Below are positions 1 through 6,073 of a stretch of DNA of 19,852 bases, one piece after another. Position 1 is the first letter of the stretch. Each line of letters opens with the position of its first letter. The stretch is from an uncultured bacterium (GTDB taxonomy: Bacteria; Patescibacteriota; Minisyncoccia; Phycocordibacterales; PALSA-1337): the NCBI GenBank assembly GCA_903826185.1, contig CAIKDL010000143.1, forward strand, positions 1 through 19,852, given 5' to 3'. Both the position numbers and the translations under genes were made by a program. The notes below the pieces were generated by a model that saw only the letters and a program-made list of their open reading frames with translations, did not search any database and was not told where the DNA came from.

Positions 1-261
1 AACACCAAGAGAGTGCACTGTGCATTCGACAACAAACTGACACCACTTGAAGTATTAACCAAGTCCGATTATTATGTATCTAAATTACCAGTAGAGTGCA
101 GAAATGGGTGGGGTTATTCACAGCCTAGTAATTTGATGTTATTTTTGATAGTATCTTTCCATTGCGCACATAGCGCGCGCATAGCTCAGTTGGTAGAGCA
201 CACCACTGATACTGGTGGGGTCCTAGGTTCGAATCCTAGTGCGCGCACATTGTCTTGTTAG
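1..261 (+). CDS. C-terminal fragment of a DDE (integrase-core) transposase, partial
   Basis: The frame is open from the first base, so the gene starts outside the window. The residues NTKRVHCAF followed by LTPLEVL match the end of the integrase core in IS481/IS3-type transposases (pattern YNT-RpH-aL...tPlE-l). The stretch ECRNGWGYSQP also resembles the tail of such proteins. The frame has no stop until 259-261 and so runs straight through the tRNA gene, which is unlikely for an intact protein. Tandem stops TAG TAA lie at 126-131 in another frame, so a small frameshift or a truncation at the 3' end may have removed the normal stop. The real protein part probably ends near 125. I read it as an insertion-sequence remnant or the end of an element abutting the tRNA. 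No terminal inverted repeat could be identified with only one end visible. Confidence 0.5.
   Translation, partial: NTKRVHCAFDNKLTPLEVLTKSDYYVSKLPVECRNGWGYSQPSNLMLFLIVSFHCAHSARIAQLVEHTTDTGGVLGSNPSARTLSC
146..154 (+). promoter_or_regulatory. Possible extended -10 promoter of tRNA-Ile
   Basis: TGA-TAGTAT has the extended -10 form (TGn plus hexamer). The predicted start is near 161, about 14 bases before the mature tRNA 5' end. No convincing -35 is seen. This is a weak call based on position and on the same TGn form at better promoters in the window. Confidence 0.3.
175..247 (+). tRNA. tRNA-Ile (anticodon GAT)
   Basis: A full cloverleaf can be drawn. The acceptor stem GCGCGCA (175-181) pairs perfectly with TGCGCGC (240-246). 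The D arm is GCTC/GAGC. The anticodon stem CACCA/TGGTG carries the loop CTGATAC, so the anticodon is GAT (Ile). The variable loop is GGGTC and the T arm is CTAGG-TTCGAAT-CCTAG. The discriminator base is A247. The gene is 73 bases long and does not encode CCA (A is followed by CAT), so CCA must be added after transcription. A transposase remnant lies immediately upstream and an intrinsic terminator 41 bases downstream. Confidence 0.95.
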
Positions 262-288
262 TTTTATACATCCTTGCGCGCACACGAC

Positions 289-311
289 AAAATCCGCGAA
301 AGCGGATTTTT
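289..311 (+). terminator. Rho-independent terminator after tRNA-Ile
   Basis: A perfect stem AAAATCCGC / GCGGATTTT closes a GAAA tetraloop and ends in five T residues. It sits 41 bases after the tRNA 3' end and ahead of the next promoter. Confidence 0.9.
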
Positions 312-364
312 GAGTGGGTACACACATTGTTTGTCGGCCTAATACAGCCTTATGCGCAGCATTA

Positions 365-373
365 TGTTATAAT
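365..373 (+). promoter_or_regulatory. Extended -10 promoter (TGT-TATAAT), near-leaderless
   Basis: TATAAT at 368-373 is preceded by TG at 365-366. The predicted start (7 bases after the hexamer, about 380) is 2 bases before the ATG at 382. No clear -35 is visible at normal spacing. Confidence 0.7.
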
Positions 374-381
374 ATCGGCAC

Positions 382-633
382 ATGAAAAAAGTTTCGAATG
401 GCTTTATTGTTCAATTGATACTGATTGTTTTGGCGTTGTTGGCCATAGGTGGTGGTGTGTATTTTTATCATGCTAGGTCGCAATCTAGTTCGTTGGCAGT
501 ATCTTCTCTTGCATCAACAACACCTGGACGATTGGCGTCATCAACCCCAACCAAACACTGTGGGACAGCCATGGGCCCTAATGGCCCAGTCGAAGCCTGT
601 GATACTTACAGTGGTCCGGATCGAGTTTATTAA
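382..633 (+). CDS. Small membrane-anchored hypothetical protein
   Basis: This 83-residue protein is not a family I recognise. Residues 1-3 are MKK, followed by a hydrophobic segment at about 8-28 (FIVQLILIVLALLAIGGGVYF). The rest is a Ser/Thr/Ala-rich linker and a short polar tail with two cysteines (HCGTAMGPNGPVEAC). The likely topology is a single N-terminal anchor or uncleaved signal with the tail outside the cytoplasm, where the two cysteines could form a disulfide. The ATG lies 8 bases after a TATAAT box and there is no Shine-Dalgarno. Its stop is 16 bases before the pilin-like gene, so the two are probably co-transcribed. Confidence 0.65.
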   Translation: MKKVSNGFIVQLILIVLALLAIGGGVYFYHARSQSSSLAVSSLASTTPGRLASSTPTKHCGTAMGPNGPVEACDTYSGPDRVY

Positions 634-649
634 TATTTTTTATCTTCAA

Positions 650-1378
650 ATGCATAGAACACGACCACAATCCGGCTTCACTCTTCTCGAGATCCTTCTA
701 ACAATTGCAATTTTGGCTATTCTAGCTGCAGTCATATTGGTGGCAATGAATCCTGTTCATCAGATGTCTCAGGCCCGCGATGAACAACGCAAAAACGACG
801 TATCTGAGCTCCATAAGGCTGTTCAACAATATCTCATTGATAAAGGATCTTACCCAGCCAATGTGGCAGACAACTCCACAGTTTATGGTATTTGCTCGGC
901 TCAGACATATTCGCAGGGTCTAGATGATTCTGTTATTTGTGGAGATTTGGTCAACTTGGCTCGAGTAATTCCTGTATATCTGGGCGGCATACCAATGGAT
1001 CCTGTCAGTCCAAGGTTTGGTATCGATACTATGTATAAGATAGCCTTGAGCAAAACCACAGGCATTTATGTAGAAGCTTCAAAGACCGAGGTTGGTCAAG
1101 GAGATGCCAAGACTGTCATATATGTCGGTAAGCCACCGAGGGGATATGTTATACCGATAATCACTCAGGTAGTCGGTACCACCACAGTTTCTACGTTCAT
1201 CAGCAATGTCTCCGAGGATGTCGCTGGTTGGCCAGCTTGGATTGGTCAGGTTATCATACTCATAATCGGTGTTGCCATTGGATATTATTATGGTAAGCAT
1301 GCCAAGGCGGCGAAGCCGAAGAAAAAACCTCAACAAGATTCGTCGGATCAGCAACCTAGTCCGCAGCAGAATCCATAA
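650..1378 (+). CDS. Type IV pilin-like protein with a second, C-terminal membrane segment
   Basis: The start at 650 gives MHRTRPQSG|FTLLEILLTIAI, a classic class III prepilin leader. PilD-type cleavage is expected after G9 and the conserved Glu is at +5. The frame is open further upstream to 449, but that would bury the leader and overlap the previous gene. After the N-terminal helix comes the pseudopilin-like stretch ARDEQRKNDVSELHKAVQQY, seen in many small pilins. The protein has 242 residues. It then carries a second hydrophobic segment near its end (about residues 204-222, IGQVIILIIGVAIGYYYGK) followed by a Lys-rich and then Gln/Pro-rich tail. That second segment is not normal for a pilin. 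It is far from the main pilus locus at 9789 onward. The role is unknown; it may be a membrane-retained pseudopilin. Confidence 0.75.
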   Translation: MHRTRPQSGFTLLEILLTIAILAILAAVILVAMNPVHQMSQARDEQRKNDVSELHKAVQQYLIDKGSYPANVADNSTVYGICSAQTYSQGLDDSVICGDLVNLARVIPVYLGGIPMDPVSPRFGIDTMYKIALSKTTGIYVEASKTEVGQGDAKTVIYVGKPPRGYVIPIITQVVGTTTVSTFISNVSEDVAGWPAWIGQVIILIIGVAIGYYYGKHAKAAKPKKKPQQDSSDQQPSPQQNP

Positions 1379-1437
1379 AGAGTGAGTTGCGATCTATTAT
1401 TTATTAAAAATCCATTAAATAAAAACATAAAAATAAA

Positions 1438-2853
1438 ATGAACCTAGGAAAAAAGACGAAGATAGTCTGTACGATTGGTCCGGTTACTGAGAATCATGAT
1501 CATTTGGTGCAATTGGTTAATGCGGGCATGAATGTTATGCGTCTCAATTTTTCCCACGGCTCTTTTGATGAACACCAGAAGCGCGTCGACGAGATTCGCA
1601 AGGTCATGAAGAAGACAGGGAAGACCATCGCTATCTTACAAGATCTTGGTGGCCCGAAGATTCGTATTGGCAATTTCAAAGACGGCACCATCACTCTGCG
1701 TGAGGGCCACACGTTTACTTTGACCACGGATGATGTCGAAGGTACGGAAGAGCGAGTCAATGTCAATTATCCAGCTCTGCCGAAAGAGGTGAAAGTTGGC
1801 ACCATCATTATGCTCCACGATGGTACGAAGAAATTGAAGGTCAAAGAAGTGAAAGGTAATGATATTATCACCGAAGTCATGACCGGAGGCCATCTTTCTG
1901 GTCGTAAAGGAGTGAATGTGCCAGGCGCAAACTTGTCTGTCAATTCTCTCACAGAGAAAGACCGTGCTGATCTGGAATTTGGTATAAAGAATAAAGTTGA
2001 TTTCGTCGCTCTTTCTTTTGTGCGTAGGGCCTCCGATATTACCGAACTCCGTGCCTTACTGGATAAGCGCGGTTCAAATGCACGCATTATTGCCAAGATT
2101 GAAACACCAGAAGCTGTTGCTGATTTCGATAATATTCTGGCCGCCACTGACGCTGTAATGGTTGCTCGTGGTGACTTGGCTATTGAGATTCCTACGGAAG
2201 AGGTTCCATTGGTACAGAAAATGATCATCCATAAGTGCAACATGATCGGTAAGCCGGTTATTACCGCCACACAGATGCTTGAGTCGATGATCAAGAATCC
2301 AGTTCCAACTCGCGCCGAAGTTTCTGACATTGCCAATGCTATCATCGATGGTACCGATGCGATCATGCTCTCTGAAGAAACCACCTTCGGTTCTTATCCA
2401 GTGGAGGCCGTGAGGATAATGACCCGTGTCGCTACTCGCGTTGAAAAAGAAGTTTATACTCGTGACACTATCGCCGAATACGCCGACTCTCATGGTGTCA
2501 CCGATGTTGTCTCTCAGACCGCAGTTCGTACAGCTCACTCCGTGAACGCTTCTCTTATTATCGCTCTCACACGATCTGGTAATACTGCACGCATGATCGC
2601 TAGATATCGTCCAGCGGAGCGCATCTTGTCTCTTACTGATAACCCAGAAAATGTTGCCAGCCTGATGCTTACTTTTGGCTGTTTTCCGATGGTTGTACCA
2701 ACTTTCAATGCAGTCTATGAAATCATGGATGTTGTACGTGCTACTGCTATAGAAAATAAGGTTGGCAAGAAAGGGGATAAAGTCGTCATCGTAGCTGGTA
2801 TGCCGTTCGGAAAATCTAGTGAGACGAATATGATTTTGGTGGAGACGTTGTAA
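1438..2853 (+). CDS. pyk: Pyruvate kinase
   Basis: Converts phosphoenolpyruvate and ADP to pyruvate and ATP, the last step of glycolysis, in the cytoplasm. The protein has 471 residues, the usual length for the form without the extra C-terminal domain. Visible landmarks are KTKIVCTIGP at 6-15, NFSH at 37-40 (potassium/nucleotide site), the catalytic lysine in AKIE (K220, with metal ligand E222), metal-binding D246 in ARGDLAIE, and the family signature through ITATQMLESM (275-284) and LSEET (311-315). The B domain lies roughly between residues 75 and 170. The leader is A-rich with no Shine-Dalgarno, about 59 bases after the upstream pilin-like gene. Downstream is the inverted-repeat element at 2866-3055, which would lie in its 3' untranslated region. 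Small fermentative bacteria commonly depend on this reaction for ATP. Confidence 0.97.
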   Translation: MNLGKKTKIVCTIGPVTENHDHLVQLVNAGMNVMRLNFSHGSFDEHQKRVDEIRKVMKKTGKTIAILQDLGGPKIRIGNFKDGTITLREGHTFTLTTDDVEGTEERVNVNYPALPKEVKVGTIIMLHDGTKKLKVKEVKGNDIITEVMTGGHLSGRKGVNVPGANLSVNSLTEKDRADLEFGIKNKVDFVALSFVRRASDITELRALLDKRGSNARIIAKIETPEAVADFDNILAATDAVMVARGDLAIEIPTEEVPLVQKMIIHKCNMIGKPVITATQMLESMIKNPVPTRAEVSDIANAIIDGTDAIMLSEETTFGSYPVEAVRIMTRVATRVEKEVYTRDTIAEYADSHGVTDVVSQTAVRTAHSVNASLIIALTRSGNTARMIARYRPAERILSLTDNPENVASLMLTFGCFPMVVPTFNAVYEIMDVVRATAIENKVGKKGDKVVIVAGMPFGKSSETNMILVETL

Positions 2854-2865
2854 GTGCAAAAACCC

Positions 2866-3055
2866 GGAAACAATTAATTCAACAGACACGCATTCCGACC
2901 TGCTGGTCGTCTGCTATTCTCGGTCACCCCCAGGACGATTTGGGGAATCGCCTTCGTAACCTGCGAAGAGGCTGCTTCATCGATTGTTTTTGGGTTTTTG
3001 TATCTATCCGCCCACCTTCGTGGGCTCCGAAACGTCTGTCGAATTAATTGTTTCC
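2866..3055. repeat. Element with 22-bp terminal inverted repeats and four internal hairpins
   Basis: The arms at 2866-2887 and 3034-3055 are reverse complements with one mismatch in 22 bases. Weaker pairing continues outward to about 2856 and 3066. Inside are hairpins at 2896-2909 (CGACC/GGTCG), 2937-2949 (GATT/AATC around TGGGG), 2950-2972 (GCCTTCG/CGAAGAGGC, one bulged A) and 3010-3025 (GCCCAC-CTTC-GTGGGC). No convincing protein is encoded on either strand. The element fills almost all of the 249 bases between pyk and radC. It could be a MITE-like mobile element, or a structured RNA formed in the pyk 3' untranslated region that also insulates radC. No target-site duplication is evident next to the arms. 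Confidence 0.8.
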
Positions 3056-3087
3056 AGTTTTCTTGCTTTCTTATTTGCGTTGTCCCT

Positions 3088-3096
3088 TGATATAAT
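3088..3096 (+). promoter_or_regulatory. Extended -10 promoter of radC (leaderless)
   Basis: TGA-TATAAT, with the hexamer at 3091-3096. Six bases (ATCTCG) separate it from the ATG, so the predicted first transcribed base is the A of the start codon at 3103. Confidence 0.8.
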
Positions 3097-3102
3097 ATCT
3101 CG

Positions 3103-3831
3103 ATGCAGACATACGCCATTCGTCCCAATGTGCGATTTCTCGACCGGCCCTTGCGTGAGTATACACTCACAATCAAGGACTTGCCTCTGGAAAAGAAACC
3201 GCGCGAGAAGCTGCTAGCTCAAGGACCTGATGCTCTGAACATCAAGGAACTTTTGGCTGTGGTTTTGACGACTGGTACGACCAAGGAAGATGTTATGAAA
3301 ATGTCCGATCGCGTCATCCGCGACTATGGAGAGAAGAGTATCTTGGCGGAGAAGAACGCCGATAAACTTTCCAAAGACTTGGACATACCTATCGTCAAGG
3401 CCTGCCAGATTGTGGCTATTGGCGAGCTTGGTCGTCGCATTTATGATCGCGATTCGTCGGGTTTTGCGACCATCAGGAATGCCAAAGACGCGTATGATTA
3501 TCTGCAGGATATGCGCAACTTACCGAAAGAGCATCTTCGTGGCCTCTATCTGAATAGCCACAACCGCATTATCCGAGACGAAGTTATTTCTATTGGTACG
3601 GTGAATGCCAACATGATTCATCCGCGCGAAGTTTTTCGTCCGGCTATCGAATGCAACGCGGCTGCCATCGTCATCGCGCACAATCACCCGTCAGGTGAAG
3701 TCACACCAAGTGCCGAAGATATAGAGATCACTCAACAACTTGTCCAAGTAGGGAAGATCTTGGGCATTTCACTTCTTGACCACGTCATCATCACGAAAGA
3801 TACATTCACAAGTGTGAGTGCTAGTTACTAA
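3103..3831 (+). CDS. radC: RadC-family JAB/MPN-domain protein
   Basis: The 242-residue protein has the RadC layout. A helix-hairpin-helix-like N-terminal region (about 28-105, PREKLLAQGPDALNIKELLAVVL) is followed by an MPN/JAB metalloprotease-like domain (about 123-242). The zinc-binding motif is intact: H193 and H195 in IAHNHPSGEVTPSAED, with D206 as the third ligand, and an upstream Glu (E160 or E176) as a possible catalytic acid. The family's historical link to DNA repair is disputed, and the biochemical role is not established. The start is supported by the TATAAT box 6 bases upstream; there is no Shine-Dalgarno. The gene is followed by a weak hairpin and a small hypothetical gene. Confidence 0.92.
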   Translation: MQTYAIRPNVRFLDRPLREYTLTIKDLPLEKKPREKLLAQGPDALNIKELLAVVLTTGTTKEDVMKMSDRVIRDYGEKSILAEKNADKLSKDLDIPIVKACQIVAIGELGRRIYDRDSSGFATIRNAKDAYDYLQDMRNLPKEHLRGLYLNSHNRIIRDEVISIGTVNANMIHPREVFRPAIECNAAAIVIAHNHPSGEVTPSAEDIEITQQLVQVGKILGISLLDHVIITKDTFTSVSASY

Positions 3832-3835
3832 TATT

Positions 3836-3869
3836 GAAAATAGTCGCGCGTTTTTGCGTGGTCATTTTC
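3836..3869 (+). terminator. Weak hairpin after radC, possible terminator
   Basis: GAAAAT (3836-3841) pairs with ATTTTC (3864-3869), with a possible CGC/GCG inner pairing around a TTTTT loop. The 3' T-tract is poor, so termination is only possible. Confidence 0.35.
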
Positions 3870-3870
3870 A

Positions 3871-3879
3871 TGAGATAAT
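3871..3879 (+). promoter_or_regulatory. Possible extended -10 (TGA-GATAAT)
   Basis: GATAAT at 3874-3879 with TG at 3871-3872. The predicted start is near 3886, which excludes the ATG at 3880 and favours the one at 3895. Confidence 0.45.
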
Positions 3880-3894
3880 ATGCAAAGAGATTAT

Positions 3895-4215
3895 ATGGTA
3901 GTTTCACCGTCACTCGACGGTGTCTTAAGGCATGATTCAGTTATGTATGAAGGTTTGAAGCGTCCAGTCGAAGTGTTGCGGGTTTTAGATGGCCCATCAA
4001 CTCGTGGCTCCGGCGGTCACAAAAAACCGCCGACTGAAGAACAGATAAAAGTTTTGGAGGAATATTTCAATGACATCTACGGTGTCTTCATGAAGAAGTT
4101 GTCGCATTTTGTAGTGGCTGCCACTTCGAAAGCCGACGATCTCGTGAAGTTGCAAGCCTTATTCCAGGAGATGATCAAAATAAAAGGCCTCATAGGTAGG
4201 GAAGAGGTAAAATAG
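3895..4215 (+). CDS. Small hypothetical soluble protein
   Basis: I do not recognise this protein. From 3895 it has 106 residues (MVVSPSLDGVLRHD...). An ATG at 3880 in the same frame adds five residues (MQRDY), but it abuts the putative -10 box and would not be transcribed from it. The N-terminal half is polar with a Gly/Lys/Pro-rich loop (STRGSGGHKKPPTEEQ). The C-terminal half looks helical and amphipathic (KVLEEYFNDIYGVFMKKLSHFVV, then DDLVKLQALFQEMIKIK). There is no signal peptide, membrane segment or cysteine cluster. It is followed by about 130 non-coding bases before the promoter at 4345. Confidence 0.6.
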   Translation: MVVSPSLDGVLRHDSVMYEGLKRPVEVLRVLDGPSTRGSGGHKKPPTEEQIKVLEEYFNDIYGVFMKKLSHFVVAATSKADDLVKLQALFQEMIKIKGLIGREEVK

Positions 4216-4311
4216 TTCGCCGGGCATGCGGCCATGTATCTACCAAGTTAATGGGGCCAAAATGGCTAATAATGAGGGTATTTTTGATCTTTTTGGGTCA
4301 GTTTTGGCGTG

Positions 4312-4332
4312 GGCGGCTTATTACTGGCCGCC
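4312..4332. other. GC-rich hairpin upstream of the 4345 promoter
   Basis: GGCGGC (4312-4317) and GCCGCC (4327-4332) form a perfect 6-bp stem with a 9-base loop, 12 bases before the -35 box. No T-tract follows on the plus strand, so it is not a typical intrinsic terminator. It may be an operator or a transcription barrier. The rest of 4216-4311 shows no gene. Confidence 0.4.
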
Positions 4333-4344
4333 ACATTCACGCTG

Positions 4345-4374
4345 TTGACTTATCGGGTATAAGTGTGCTATAAT
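4345..4374 (+). promoter_or_regulatory. Strong sigma70-like promoter (TTGACT-18-TATAAT)
   Basis: TTGACT at 4345-4350, an 18-base spacer, an extended -10 TG at 4366-4367, and TATAAT at 4369-4374. Transcription is predicted to start near 4381, giving a leader of about 86 bases. It is the only promoter in the window with a clear -35, extended -10 and perfect hexamer together. Confidence 0.8.
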
Positions 4375-4393
4375 AGTACCAGCTTGAGTTCTT

Positions 4394-4403
4394 CACATAT
4401 GTG
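4394..4403. promoter_or_regulatory. Perfect palindrome CACATATGTG in the leader
   Basis: A 10-base perfect palindrome lies 13 bases downstream of the predicted transcription start. It could be a small operator. No protein can be assigned, and chance is possible. Confidence 0.3.
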
Positions 4404-4455
4404 TGCAAAAACAAGATAGCTACAGCAGTTGAATCGGCCCCTTTGTGGCCAAAAT

Positions 4456-4462
4456 AAGGAGG
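4456..4462 (+). promoter_or_regulatory. Consensus Shine-Dalgarno AAGGAGG
   Basis: This is the only full-consensus ribosome binding site placed directly before a gene in the window. It lies 4 bases before the ATG at 4467 and 7 bases before the second ATG at 4470; the latter spacing is better. A GGCC/GGCC pair at 4436-4439 and 4447-4450 could form a small hairpin just upstream. Confidence 0.8.
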
Positions 4463-4466
4463 TGGC

Positions 4467-5978
4467 ATGATGAATGCCAACCAAAATACAGCGGTAGCGG
4501 CGGTTCTGAAGCCCAGCGGTATCGTGATCGACGGCGTGCGCGAGACTATCACGCACAACAAACCGGATTTCGACGCAGTCGTCGGAATTCTTCTCTTGTG
4601 CCGGTACGGCGCAGAGAAGTTCGTCGGCATTAATAAAGCGCCAGTGCGCTTTGCGATGAACGGCATTCTCGGTAACGACGCCGACCATGATCGGAACGGA
4701 GTCGTTCCGGTTGACATTGGCAAGGGCTGTCGCTTCAGTGACAAGGCCTTGCGGACCCGGGAGTCGGGGGATTGTGCTACCACGTTGGTGGCGCGGTACC
4801 TCAATATCCACGGTCGGCCGGAGTTGAAACGGCTCCTCATGGAGACGGAGACTTCGGACAATCGCACGGAGAACACGGCAACGAACTTGCCGTCGCTCAC
4901 CAAGGCGATGCACCGTAATGGCGCCGACCAATCGATGGTCTTCAACTACATGAAGATTATGGCGGAAGCAGTGATTGGTCAGGAGCAGTACTCCTACGCC
5001 CCGGTGGCCTGCGAGCGTCCCCTCATCTGGTGGTTTGACGCCCTCGTCAATGAGCAAGGAAGTGTTTTGCTCAAAGATGGCGGTATCTTCGACCGGATGG
5101 TCAAGGATATCCGTAAATCCATGGAGCTCAAGGACGCGAAGGCTCTGGAGCTGGCCCATGTGGTCGAATGCCTGTGCCGCAAAGGTTTGGGCGAGACCGA
5201 CATCAAGCCGTTGCTGCGTTTCGTGTTCGGCCTGATGCAGGCCGACAAGGTCGCGTTTCGCAAGGAAGTGGAACGTATCCGTCCCATGCGGAAGAATATG
5301 ATCACTGTCCTGGCGACGGTCGGTAACATTCGGAACATGAAGCTTCGGCTGATGGTTCTGGATGGCACCGACAATTCGCAGGCTCACAAGGCTGCGATGT
5401 ACCGTGATCGTGAAGATGGCAAGAACGGCGGCTTGGCTGCTGACCTGGTCATCGTTCGGAACACGGACGGTTGCGTCCAGTTCTACACCAACAAGGCGCG
5501 GACGACCGGCCTGGATCTGTCCTTCCTCTGGAAGGCGATTCAGTGGCATGAATTGTCGTTCGGTCAGCGGCAGAATACCAGTGTCGACAACCTCGGCAAA
5601 ACCGACGAGTCGATAGTCTGGTACTTCTTCCGGCACGGCGGCTGCATCTTCAATGGCAGCCTCACGCACAAGCGTGATCGGACGACGATCCCGTTGCGTG
5701 TGTTGGTGGAGTTGGTTCAGTACTGCCTCTGCAAGGAGGGGTTCGACCGGCTCTGCGACATCCACAAGATGCGGTCGAGCAAGAACACGGCGCAAGGTGG
5801 TCGTGGTCAGGATAATGGTCAGAACCGCGGCCCGAAGCAAGGCGGTCAGCGCGACAATCGGCGTGACGGTGGCAAGCGCCATCTCGAGCCGATTCCACAG
5901 GCTGAAAAAGATCGGCTCGCGCAGCTCGAACGCGAGCTCGCCGCGACATCCGCAGTGAAACCCTCAACCCCGGCCTAA
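4467..5978 (+). CDS. MYG1/DHH-like hypothetical protein with RG-rich tail, probable foreign gene
   Basis: The protein has 503 residues (502 if ATG 4470 is used). I do not recognise it firmly. Several pieces line up in order with MYG1-type DHH phosphoesterases: ITHNKPDFDA (28-37; H30, D34 and D36 as in DHH motif I), VPVDIGKGCRFSDK (80-93; the D83 motif, but SDK stands where DHH is expected), TETSDN (127-132; compare the D-aiDN motif), and FFRHGGCIFNGSLTHKRD (387-404; compare FvH-gFIGgnkT). Residues 440-471 are Arg/Gly/Gln-rich and probably disordered, which suggests nucleic-acid binding. Codons end mostly in G or C, unlike neighbouring genes. It has its own promoter, leader, Shine-Dalgarno and terminator. 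The altered third motif suggests changed or lost catalysis. The family link is my inference; the gene itself is secure. Confidence 0.8.
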   Translation: MMNANQNTAVAAVLKPSGIVIDGVRETITHNKPDFDAVVGILLLCRYGAEKFVGINKAPVRFAMNGILGNDADHDRNGVVPVDIGKGCRFSDKALRTRESGDCATTLVARYLNIHGRPELKRLLMETETSDNRTENTATNLPSLTKAMHRNGADQSMVFNYMKIMAEAVIGQEQYSYAPVACERPLIWWFDALVNEQGSVLLKDGGIFDRMVKDIRKSMELKDAKALELAHVVECLCRKGLGETDIKPLLRFVFGLMQADKVAFRKEVERIRPMRKNMITVLATVGNIRNMKLRLMVLDGTDNSQAHKAAMYRDREDGKNGGLAADLVIVRNTDGCVQFYTNKARTTGLDLSFLWKAIQWHELSFGQRQNTSVDNLGKTDESIVWYFFRHGGCIFNGSLTHKRDRTTIPLRVLVELVQYCLCKEGFDRLCDIHKMRSSKNTAQGGRGQDNGQNRGPKQGGQRDNRRDGGKRHLEPIPQAEKDRLAQLERELAATSAVKPSTPA

Positions 5979-5995
5979 CGGTCGGTTGCACACAT

Positions 5996-6055
5996 AAAAG
6001 GTCCATCAGGATACATATCATGCGCAAGCTAGATATGCCCAGATGGACCTTTTTT
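5996..6055 (+). terminator. Long intrinsic terminator after the 4467 gene
   Basis: The outer stem AAAAGGTCCATC (5996-6007) pairs with GATGGACCTTTT starting at 6042. An inner stem CATATC (6014-6019) pairs with GATATG (6031-6036). A run of T residues follows. It closes the unit just before the MurD-like gene promoter. Confidence 0.85.
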
Positions 6056-6058
6056 ATT

Positions 6059-6067
6059 TGCTATAAT
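6059..6067 (+). promoter_or_regulatory. Extended -10 promoter of the MurD-like gene (leaderless)
   Basis: TGC-TATAAT, hexamer 6062-6067. Six bases (GACCAC) lead to ATG at 6074, so the predicted start is the A of that codon. This rules out the upstream in-frame ATG at 6020, which lies inside the terminator. Confidence 0.8.
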
Positions 6068-6073
6068 GACCAC

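Noticed and set aside
2074..2889. Minus-strand open frame opposite pyruvate kinase
   Set aside because: The plus-strand frame is a clear pyruvate kinase. The antisense translation shows no family features.
2874..3176. Minus-strand open frame across the inverted-repeat element
   Set aside because: It crosses the hairpins and the radC promoter and start. Its apparent Arg/Pro-rich sequence comes from the stems, with no protein signature.
2984..3217. Plus-strand open frame from the element into radC
   Set aside because: It overlaps radC in another frame and has no recognisable motif; it is a by-product of the repeat sequence.
4368..5882. Long minus-strand open frame opposite the MYG1/DHH-like gene
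   Set aside because: It is a mirror of a GC-rich gene. Its translation is biased and has no recognisable domain, and the plus strand has promoter, Shine-Dalgarno and terminator.
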